From positions 1 to 20,409 of the forward strand of contig JALUVW010000003.1 in NCBI GenBank assembly GCA_027020105.1: a stretch of 20,409 bases of DNA, written 5' to 3'. Position numbers and translations under genes: made by a program. The notes below the pieces were generated by a model. It was given only the letters and a program-made list of their open reading frames with translations. It ran no database searches and was not told the DNA's origin. The DNA is from Candidatus Falkowiibacteriota bacterium. Lineage in GTDB: Bacteria; Patescibacteriota; Patescibacteriia; Patescibacteriales; SZUA-104. Below are positions 1 to 6,275 of the stretch, in pieces (position 1 is the stretch's first letter; each line of letters starts with the position of its first letter).

Positions 1-2686
1 TCGGCGGCAATTCGCCCAACACTTGGTCATCGTTATTGTTATTATGGAAACGAGGCGGCGCCTCGTTTCTGCGGAATATGTCATCCGCGCCCCGCGGCAT
101 AATCCGCGCTCCGGATTTAGCGCCTCCCACTATTCCCGCAATCGTGACAATTTCGCCTTCTTTAAAGTCGCGGGCATTGATTCCGGTATATTTTTTTACG
201 TAAACCGCCGCCTCGCCCGTATCGTCATCAAGGTAAATCGCGGAGCCCTTTCTCGCCGTTATTTCGCCCGTTATCTCCACCAACCGCCCGATATAATCTT
301 CGTTAATTTCATCAACGGCGATTGCCTCGGCAATCGGCGGCGCGCGATGGTCTATTATTTCAATATCTTCACCGCTTTTGATTTTTAACCGCCGCTCGCC
401 GTTAACGGACGATAACTCCCCCGCGGCCTCAATATAATCACCGACCTTTAACTCCGGAAAATCCTTTTTATGGCTGTAAATCTGCAAACCGGCCGCGCCG
501 TCCTCTGACACAATATAAAAATATCGCGGACTGAAAATCCCGGGCAAAGCCGCCACAACGCCTTTTACGATTACCAAATCTCCCGGCCCAAACTCTCCTA
601 TCTCGTTAATGTCGGCGAAAATCGGTTCGGTGAAACTTTTTGAAGCCCCCAAAACCTTAATCCGCGATTCCGAATTTCCGAGCGCGGACCGCGCGTTGGC
701 CGCCGCCGAAATGACATTTTCCTTTCCGGGAGTCAAAACATCCGTCCAAAACCATTTGCCGTTTCGCCCGCGCGCGTAAGACGCGCCCTCAACCGCCGCG
801 GAGTATTCCGCCTCGTCAACCAATTCACCCAAAGCGTTAAACAAGCGAACGGAATCTCCGGCGTTGTTTAGCGCCAAACCGCTTTCCTCCCTGTTTATGA
901 CTAAATATTCTCCCGGGCCAATAATATTATCCACTGAATTAGATTTAAATTCGCTTAAATCTGCGATAACATAAGGCCTGCTCCCGCCTTCTTCGTCGTC
1001 CAATTTCCAGTCATATAAATTAACCCGCCCGTCGCCTTGATTATATAATTCAATCCATTCGTCCTTGCTGTCGCTTCCTCGCGGGTCCGGCAAAAATTCG
1101 TTGATGACGATTTTGCTCGCGTAGAGACGAGGCAATGCCTCGTCTCTACCGCCGACAGCATCGCCGACTTGAATTATTTTTTCTTTCACAACTTCGTTTT
1201 TCCCGTCGCTCACAACCAATCGCACCGTAAAAACGCCATCTTTCATAAAAGTATGCTCCGGATTTTGCAAACTGTTTTTAAACCCGTCTCCAAAATCCCA
1301 AGCAAACGACAAGTCATCTCCGTCTTCGTCAACCGTGTCCGAAGCGTCAAAAACAACCGGAACGCCTGCCAATGTTTTGTTCGGGTAATAAAATATCGCC
1401 AACGGCGGATTGTTTATTTCCGGCAATTTATTTTTCCCGCCGGGCGTCGGTTTATCACTCCATATATATTCCCGCGAGACTAAGTCTCCAATTGGAGACT
1501 TAGTCTCTTTTATATTATACGACCACCCTTCTTTGGCTTTTTTGAATTTCACCGTCCGGAACGCGCGCGCGCTTCCCGGCTTAAATAATTTAACGCCGCC
1601 GCCCCTGTTGTCCAAAACCAATCCGCTCTCGCTCCGATAAACCGCCAAGTATCCGTTCGGGGCGATTATTCTTTTTTCCGTAAACTCAAATTCCGCGTTG
1701 TTTCCGCTCGCCAACCGCCAGCCAAGCAAATCAACTTGCTCTTGGCCGCCGTTATACAGCTCAATAAACTCGCCGTCCGCGTCAATTCCGAAAGGATCGG
1801 GCAAAATTTCCGAAATGACAATATTGCCGATATTCGTCTCGCTCTCCCCGGCTTCTTCGCCTTTCGTTATCACGTTGCTTCCGCCTTTTGTCGGCGAAGC
1901 GGTCAACGCGAAATCGTCGGCCCCGCTCCCGCTGTTCCACCCGTCAATTTTTCTCGCTGTCGCGTAGGGATCGGCGGCGGCGAGAGCGTTATCGCCCATA
2001 TCACCGTCTTCCCACCCGCCGTAAGCGACACTGTCAATCAAATTTCCCGAACTGTCCCGCAAAATAATAATATCGCCTTTATTGTTTAAATACCCGTTTA
2101 TTTTTTCCGCGACAAAAAATCCGCTTGACCCGATCTCGCCGTCCAAATACGTCTTGGCTCCGCTTCCTTCTTCAATCGTCCAGCCGGACAAATCAATCGC
2201 GCGATTTGCCGTGTTATACAGCTCAATCCATTCTTCTTCGCCGTCCGCCGGATCGGAAACAAATTCGTTAATGACAACATCGCCGGCGGAAACAGAGTTC
2301 CTCGCCGGCCGCTTTGTTTCTTCGCGTATCAACGGCTTGTTTTCTTGTCCGGCGTCAAATTCCCCGCTCGGCGAACCGTCAACCATAATGCTATTCTTAA
2401 TATCCTCAAAAGTCGCCGGACCGATGCCCGAAACATCGGTAATTTCTTCTATTGTCCGGAACAGGCCGTTTGTCTCGCGGTAATCAATAATCGCTCGCGC
2501 CTTGCTCGGCCCGATTCCCGGCAAAGCGTCCAGCTCCTCCAAGCCCGCCGTATTGATATTAACTTTTTCTCGCGCGAGAGCGGTTTGAACATAAAAAAAT
2601 CCCGCGGCCGCGGCCGCAAGAATCACGACAAAAATTATAATTTTAACCGATTTAACGATTTTTTTCTTTTTTTGCCCTCTGCCCAT
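1..2686 (-). CDS. Membrane-anchored multidomain protein: HHH + 3x lamin-tail domain + PKD + 2x OB-fold (3' end beyond window)
   Basis: I translated the minus strand from the ATG at 2686 and found 895 codons with no stop to the window edge, so the C-terminus is missing. Domains in order: a Lys-rich start with one hydrophobic segment (residues ~10-38, signal anchor); a ComEA-like helix-hairpin-helix (42-102, VNINTAGLEELDALPGIGP then VSGIGPATFEDIK); LTD 1 (133-271, VVINEFVSDP..EEEWIELYN); LTD 2 (288-420); a PKD domain (425-507, FAWDFGDGF..HTF); LTD 3 (524-660, IVINEFLPDP..DEWIELYN); and two OB-fold-like domains (~700-780 and ~795-870, LVEITGEITARKGSAIYLDDD). It should act outside the membrane, and the HHH and OB folds suggest nucleic-acid binding (inference). 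Start choice: the ATG lies 5 nt after the phosphatase stop, implying co-transcription; there is no clear Shine-Dalgarno. The missing end could hold a nuclease or metallo-beta-lactamase domain, but nothing in the window shows that. Confidence 0.87.
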   Translation of the reverse strand, partial: MGRGQKKKKIVKSVKIIIFVVILAAAAAGFFYVQTALAREKVNINTAGLEELDALPGIGPSKARAIIDYRETNGLFRTIEEITDVSGIGPATFEDIKNSIMVDGSPSGEFDAGQENKPLIREETKRPARNSVSAGDVVINEFVSDPADGEEEWIELYNTANRAIDLSGWTIEEGSGAKTYLDGEIGSSGFFVAEKINGYLNNKGDIIILRDSSGNLIDSVAYGGWEDGDMGDNALAAADPYATARKIDGWNSGSGADDFALTASPTKGGSNVITKGEEAGESETNIGNIVISEILPDPFGIDADGEFIELYNGGQEQVDLLGWRLASGNNAEFEFTEKRIIAPNGYLAVYRSESGLVLDNRGGGVKLFKPGSARAFRTVKFKKAKEGWSYNIKETKSPIGDLVSREYIWSDKPTPGGKNKLPEINNPPLAIFYYPNKTLAGVPVVFDASDTVDEDGDDLSFAWDFGDGFKNSLQNPEHTFMKDGVFTVRLVVSDGKNEVVKEKIIQVGDAVGGRDEALPRLYASKIVINEFLPDPRGSDSKDEWIELYNQGDGRVNLYDWKLDDEEGGSRPYVIADLSEFKSNSVDNIIGPGEYLVINREESGLALNNAGDSVRLFNALGELVDEAEYSAAVEGASYARGRNGKWFWTDVLTPGKENVISAAANARSALGNSESRIKVLGASKSFTEPIFADINEIGEFGPGDLVIVKGVVAALPGIFSPRYFYIVSEDGAAGLQIYSHKKDFPELKVGDYIEAAGELSSVNGERRLKIKSGEDIEIIDHRAPPIAEAIAVDEINEDYIGRLVEITGEITARKGSAIYLDDDTGEAAVYVKKYTGINARDFKEGEIVTIAGIVGGAKSGARIMPRGADDIFRRNEAPPRFHNNNNDDQVLGELPP
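47..69. repeat. Short palindrome, GAAACGAGGC(G) arms, inside the LTD/OB gene
   Basis: Arms of 11 nt (GAAACGAGGCG / CGCCTCGTTTC) pair perfectly around a single central base. It falls at residues ~873-881 of the minus-strand protein (RNEAPPRF), just after the second OB domain in an Asn/Asp-rich linker. The core ACGAGGC...GCCTCGT is the same as in the palindrome at 1121-1149, and both are read in the same frame. It resembles the REP-like palindromes moved by Y1 (RAYT-type) transposases, but no such gene is in the window. Confidence 0.7.
1121..1149. repeat. Short palindrome, GTAGAGACGAGGCA arms, inside the LTD/OB gene
   Basis: Arms GTAGAGACGAGGCA and TGCCTCGTCTCTAC (14 nt each) are perfectly complementary around one base. 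It encodes part of the linker between the PKD domain and LTD 3 (residues ~513-522, RDEALPRLY). It shares the ACGAGGC core with the palindrome at 47-69. A perfect arm match is not required by the protein, which favours a DNA or RNA element inserted in a tolerant linker. Confidence 0.78.
1476..1507. repeat. Perfect 32-nt palindrome inside LTD 2 of the LTD/OB gene
   Basis: The half-site GAGACTAAGTCTCCAA is followed directly by its exact reverse complement, giving 32 nt with no loop. It encodes residues ~394-404 (TKSPIGDLVSR) in LTD 2. Compared with the same stretch of LTD 3 (Y-ARGRNGKWF-W), LTD 2 has about 9 extra residues between the conserved Tyr and Trp (Y-NIKETKSPIGDLVSREYI-W). That surplus is close to the palindrome's length, so an in-frame insertion is the simplest reading. 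Confidence 0.85.
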
Positions 2687-2691
2687 GCGCT

Positions 2692-3459
2692 TTACTTATT
2701 GATTGTCCTCAGTAATTCTTTGTGGATCTTGCCATTGCTTGCCAATATGTCTTTGCTGTCCAAGTTCCATTTTCTGCCGTTAAAATCCGTTACTTTGCCG
2801 CCGGCTTCGCGCGCCATCAACGCTCCGGCCGCCACATCCCAAGAATTAACCCCCGGAATCATCAGCGACTCGGTTCTGCCGCCGGCGACATAGGCCAGCT
2901 CAATGGCGGCGCTGCCCATTTGGCGGCAGTCCAGTTCGTTTAATTTTTGCCTGCGATAATATTTTAAAGCCTTTTTAATATGGCCGTCTTCGCGGCCGTG
3001 GCAAAACGTGTGCAACGCTTTTTTCGCGCGAGCGGAAACTTTTATTTTTTTGCCGTTCCTCGTTGCTCCGCGCCCTTTCTCCGCCACGTACAATTCGCCC
3101 AAAAAAGGGGCGTAAATTACGCCCAAAACCACCTCTCTCCCGCGCGCCAAACCGATTGACACGCACCAGAGAGGGTTATGCATGGAAAAATTGGTCGTGC
3201 CGTCAAGAGGATCTATTATCCAGAGAAAATCGGATTTGCTTTTTGTCCGGCCCGATTCCTCGGATAAAATTCCATGGTCCGGAAAATTATTTTTTATCTT
3301 ATTGATAATTATTTTTTCAGACAACAAATCCGCCTTGGTGATAATCTCGTGATGGGCCTTCAATTTTACCGTCCCCCTGTCAAAATTTTCATACTCTCCG
3401 AGCAGCGCCCCGCCGGCTTCTTTCGCGGCGGCAACGGCAATTTGCTTGATTTTATTCAT
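2692..3459 (-). CDS. Inositol-1-monophosphatase family phosphatase (SuhB/CysQ-like)
   Basis: A 255-residue cytosolic Mg2+-dependent sugar-phosphate phosphatase. The metal-site signatures of the family are intact: GILSEES (E67), WIIDPLDGTTN (D83, D86) and NSWDVAAGALMAREAGG (D208). Likely substrates are inositol monophosphate, fructose-1,6-bisphosphate or 3'-phosphoadenosine phosphate; the sequence does not discriminate. An upstream in-frame ATG at 3534 would add 25 hydrophobic residues, but these are encoded by a duplicated pyrimidine-rich stretch and make no sense for a soluble enzyme. The ATG at 3459 (MNKIKQIAVAAAKEAG) gives the usual family length and N-terminus, so I prefer it. The next gene starts 5 nt after the stop, suggesting one transcript. 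The glycosyltransferase gene ends ~150 nt upstream. Confidence 0.92.
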   Translation of the reverse strand: MNKIKQIAVAAAKEAGGALLGEYENFDRGTVKLKAHHEIITKADLLSEKIIINKIKNNFPDHGILSEESGRTKSKSDFLWIIDPLDGTTNFSMHNPLWCVSIGLARGREVVLGVIYAPFLGELYVAEKGRGATRNGKKIKVSARAKKALHTFCHGREDGHIKKALKYYRRQKLNELDCRQMGSAAIELAYVAGGRTESLMIPGVNSWDVAAGALMAREAGGKVTDFNGRKWNLDSKDILASNGKIHKELLRTINK

Positions 3460-3465
3460 AGCGTT

Positions 3466-3518
3466 AAATAATCGGAGGGCAAAAAAACGGAGAAAGAGAA
3501 AATAATCGGAGGGCAAAA
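3466..3518. repeat. Direct repeat upstream of the phosphatase start
   Basis: The 19-nt unit AAATAATCGGAGGGCAAAA occurs at 3466-3484 and again at 3500-3518, a period of 34 nt. On the coding (minus) strand it reads as a pyrimidine-rich TTTTGCCCTCCGATTATTT just upstream of the preferred phosphatase ATG. It may be a small tandem duplication of leader DNA. It also creates the apparent hydrophobic N-terminal extension that I rejected for the phosphatase. Confidence 0.75.
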
Positions 3519-3607
3519 GAAACAAAACAAACATTTTTATTTTGCTTCCGCCGTCTCAATACTTTCAATCTTTTCCATCTTTTTTGCCCCCGACCGGTTT
3601 ATAATAA

Positions 3608-5473
3608 CTATTTTTTCAGCAGTCCGACAAACCACGTCGGCAAATATTTTCTCAACCGTACTTGTTTTTGCCTGTTTATCAAATCTCTTACGCTCCGGCA
3701 ATCGCCCCTTATTTCTCCTTTTTCCATCAATTCCGTCGCCAAAAACAGCCACTTAATGGCGTTACTGACCGTAAAAAAATCTCGCTCCACCTTATCTCTG
3801 GCGTTTTTGCTTAGTTTTAAATACCTTTTTTTGTCAGACAACAATTTATACAATAAATCCGCCACCTTGCCGGTATCGCCGGTCTTGACCAAATAGCCGT
3901 TCTCTTTGTCTCTTATTTGAATGGGAATGCCTCCGGTTTTATAAGCGATAACCGGCTTCCCTTTTCCCAGCGCCTCCGCCACTTTGATTTCAAATCCTTC
4001 TTTATGGGAAAGCTGAAGGGCGACAAAACAGCCTCGCATCAAAGAATTCAAAATTTGGTCGCTGTCCGGCAAGCGCGCCACCTTGACGTCTCGGGCGTAA
4101 TTTTTGTAGCTGTCCGTTTCAAGCATATTCATTGTTTCGCGATAAATGGGCACTCCCTCCGGATCGTCAATCGCTCCGTGTCCGGCGATAACCAGCTGCG
4201 GAATTTTTCTTTTGGGCCATTTTTCTTTTTCCAATTTTTCCCTAAGCTTTCTGTACGACTCAATAACATCCGGAATTCCCTTGGACGGATCAAAGCGGGC
4301 GATTTGTGTAATGTACGGCCTGTTTAAATTTAACGGCTCTTGCCCGTTTTTCTTTAAAATTTCATTAAACAAAGCGAAATAATAGCGCATATGCCTTTTA
4401 TCCAATTCCTTGTTAAGGCCGTCCAAATCGTCGGTTACCGCTCCCATCAACACCGTCTTGGCGCGCGGAACATTATTGGGGATAAATTTTTTAACAGGAT
4501 GGCTGATAAACACATCCGAGCTCTTTATGTTGTTCCAGATAAAACTCCAAGTAATGTTTTGCGGGGTCCCCTCTTTGTCGGCCAAGTCGGATTCAATTTG
4601 TATGTGGGAACGATATATGATTTTCGCCTTGGGATTGGCTTTTCTTATATACGAAACCAGTCCCGACGGCTGAGGGTCGTCAATAACCACCACTTTCGCT
4701 TTTTTAAAAATGTCGGCAAAGCGATCGGCGTTCTTTTTGGTCCATTCTCTGAACAATTTCTTTTCTTGATTTGTCAGCTTGGTTCCGGCCGGAGCGACAT
4801 TCTGCAAGACATTATGAAATTTCTTCTTGGTAATGTTGAAAATATCGTTATTGGCGATCATCACGTACCACTGCGCGTTTACGCCCAACAGGCGGAAAAA
4901 ACGAATCAAGGCGTGACGCATTAAGGCCACCCCGCCGCCGCGCGGAGTTGAACTGAAAAACACCAATTTTCCTTTCTGCCGCTTGAATTTTTCTGATAAC
5001 GAGAGCAGCAAGTCAAACTCTTCCTTTGAAACGGTTTCTTGGAACTCTTCCAGGCGCGCCAATTCTTCCACTATCACTCTTCTTTTCGTGTCAAACTTGA
5101 TGTCCACCAAATTATTGTTTTTAAACCGCTCCGCCGCCTTAATCGCCGCTTTTCGCGCCTGCTCGTGTCCGCTTCCGCCGCTTGGCTTAAAAAACAAAGG
5201 AGCAATATCTTCTTTTAGCCAAATATCGGCGGCGATTTTTTTCTCTTTTTCCTTGTCGCCGTTGCTGACAATTCCCGCGGCGATTAATTTTACATTATGC
5301 TTTAGCGGGTATTTATAAAGATATGAAAAAATTTTCTTGTCAATATTGTTTTTTCCCGTTTTCACGCATTCGGCGAAAATTTTTCCGTTTGATTTAATCG
5401 CCACGCAAAAACCGTCTTTTTCGGCGTATATGCCCGCGTAAGCCGGCCGCCTGATATTGTTGCCCTGCTTCAT
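3608..5473 (-). CDS. GT4 glycosyltransferase, trehalose synthase/trehalose phosphorylase-like
   Basis: A 621-residue soluble GT-B enzyme. The first ~165 residues are an extra N-terminal domain. The catalytic part starts around KLVFFSSTPRGGGVALMRH (169-187), followed by VVVIDDPQPSGL (262-272), YRSHIQ (287-292), the donor-domain start QIARFDPSKGI (390-400) and the GT4 signature KEGFEIKVAEALGKGKPVIA (491-510) with its E-x7-E pair (E492/E500). The HIQ, DDPQ and GGGVA stretches resemble TreT and fungal-type trehalose phosphorylases, so it probably makes or breaks trehalose or a related alpha-glucoside; this is from family memory, not from a search. TreT-type enzymes are near 410 residues, so the longer chain points more to the phosphorylase type. 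The start at 5473 has only a weak A-rich leader. The upstream gap of 268 nt carries a nested palindrome, so it may have its own promoter. Confidence 0.85.
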   Translation of the reverse strand: MKQGNNIRRPAYAGIYAEKDGFCVAIKSNGKIFAECVKTGKNNIDKKIFSYLYKYPLKHNVKLIAAGIVSNGDKEKEKKIAADIWLKEDIAPLFFKPSGGSGHEQARKAAIKAAERFKNNNLVDIKFDTKRRVIVEELARLEEFQETVSKEEFDLLLSLSEKFKRQKGKLVFFSSTPRGGGVALMRHALIRFFRLLGVNAQWYVMIANNDIFNITKKKFHNVLQNVAPAGTKLTNQEKKLFREWTKKNADRFADIFKKAKVVVIDDPQPSGLVSYIRKANPKAKIIYRSHIQIESDLADKEGTPQNITWSFIWNNIKSSDVFISHPVKKFIPNNVPRAKTVLMGAVTDDLDGLNKELDKRHMRYYFALFNEILKKNGQEPLNLNRPYITQIARFDPSKGIPDVIESYRKLREKLEKEKWPKRKIPQLVIAGHGAIDDPEGVPIYRETMNMLETDSYKNYARDVKVARLPDSDQILNSLMRGCFVALQLSHKEGFEIKVAEALGKGKPVIAYKTGGIPIQIRDKENGYLVKTGDTGKVADLLYKLLSDKKRYLKLSKNARDKVERDFFTVSNAIKWLFLATELMEKGEIRGDCRSVRDLINRQKQVRLRKYLPTWFVGLLKK

Positions 5474-5487
5474 TTTTTTACGGCTTC

Positions 5488-5528
5488 ATCGCTTCATTGT
5501 CGCGATAACAATGAGGCAATGAAGCGAT
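5488..5528. repeat. Nested inverted repeat upstream of the glycosyltransferase
   Basis: Outer arms ATCGCTTCATTG (5488-5499) and CAATGAAGCGAT (5517-5528) are perfect 12-nt complements. Inside lies a second pair, CATTGT (5495-5500) with ACAATG (5508-5513), so two alternative hairpins compete. It begins 15 nt upstream of the minus-strand start codon, placing it in the 5' leader. It also carries a GAGGCAATG string like that of the palindrome at 1121-1149. It could be a mobile palindrome or a leader regulatory structure. Confidence 0.7.
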
Positions 5529-5711
5529 TTATCTGTTTTAAAAATAAAAAAACACTAAAAAATATAAAATAAAAAATAGCGTTCTTTAACGATATTATTG
5601 ATTTCTTAAACAAAAACCGAAACATAAAATGTTAAATCCGAAGCTTAAAAGTCAAAACCGTTTTGTTTGGCGCCATGCCTGCCCTTGGATTTCAATTTCG
5701 GTTTTTCGCGC

Positions 5712-5740
5712 CCGGCGTCTTGGATTAATCTTGCCGCCGG
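5712..5740 (-). terminator. Weak hairpin right after the metallophosphoesterase stop
   Basis: Arms CCGGCG (5712-5717) and CGCCGG (5735-5740) enclose a 17-nt loop directly downstream of the stop codon on the minus strand. No clean U-run follows, so it is at best a weak terminator or an mRNA 3'-end stabiliser. Confidence 0.3.
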
Positions 5741-5741
5741 A

Positions 5742-6275
5742 TTACAGCAACTCAAGTATTTTTAAATCTATGTTTTTCGTATCAACATTATACACCGCGA
5801 AAGTCGCTTTAGCAAACACCCCTCCCAGAGTTCCGGGGTTAATTATTCTTACGCCGCCTCTTTTTTCTTCCCACGGCTTATGCGTATGTCCGTAAAAAAT
5901 TACATCGCAACGCTCCTCCGCCGCGGAAGCGTTTCCCTCATGCCCGAAACACGACTTCGTCTCCATTGCTTTGCCGATTAAATACGGCTCATGGCAAACA
6001 CCGATTATTTTGCCTCCCAATTTAATTTTGCCGACTCTTCCCAGATACTTAACGTTATCATAACGCCCAATTTCGTCTTCATCGTAAATTTCCATATTGC
6101 CTCTGACCAAGTACACATTGCCGTTAAAATTATCGGATAAAAATTTTACGGTTTCGCCGTTCGTAACGTCGCCGCAACAAATTATGTTTTCAATTTTTTC
6201 CTTCCCGCACCAACGCAGGCATTTTTTCAGGTTAACCAAATTATCATGGATGTCGGAAATTATCGCGATTTTCAT
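5742..6275 (-). CDS. Metallophosphoesterase, YfcE/MJ0936-type phosphodiesterase
   Basis: A 177-residue single-domain enzyme of the calcineurin-like superfamily, near the usual length for the YfcE/MJ0936 group. The dinuclear metal ligands are all present: D8 and H10 (ISDIHDN), D36 (CCGDV), N60 (RGN), H95 (GVCHE) and H130/H132 (YGHTHKPW), plus the family's NPGT near the C-terminus. The usual GNCD reads GNME here. It likely hydrolyses small phosphodiesters; the natural substrate is not known for this group. Its ATG overlaps the TGA of the upstream P-type ATPase gene by 4 nt (ATGA), which implies co-transcription and probably translational coupling, especially as no Shine-Dalgarno is visible. Confidence 0.93.
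   Translation of the reverse strand: MKIAIISDIHDNLVNLKKCLRWCGKEKIENIICCGDVTNGETVKFLSDNFNGNVYLVRGNMEIYDEDEIGRYDNVKYLGRVGKIKLGGKIIGVCHEPYLIGKAMETKSCFGHEGNASAAEERCDVIFYGHTHKPWEEKRGGVRIINPGTLGGVFAKATFAVYNVDTKNIDLKILELL

Noticed and set aside
1121..1507. CRISPR-like repeats
   Set aside because: The palindromes are few, differ in sequence, are not regularly spaced and lie in a coding region; there are no spacers and no cas genes.
23..2893. Several plus-strand frames of 70-180 residues opposite the left-edge gene
   Set aside because: All are antisense shadows of the continuous minus-strand LTD/OB protein, which has clear domains throughout.
3537..3752. 71-residue minus-strand frame overlapping the 3' end of the glycosyltransferase
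   Set aside because: It lies mainly inside the GT gene in another frame, has a basic low-complexity composition and no recognisable motif.
6272..6275. TGA as a glycine codon (candidate-division code 25)
   Set aside because: The TGA at the ATPase end (6272-6274) and at the FN3 protein end (13594-13596) fall exactly where the proteins should stop, and no in-frame TGA interrupts a conserved domain.
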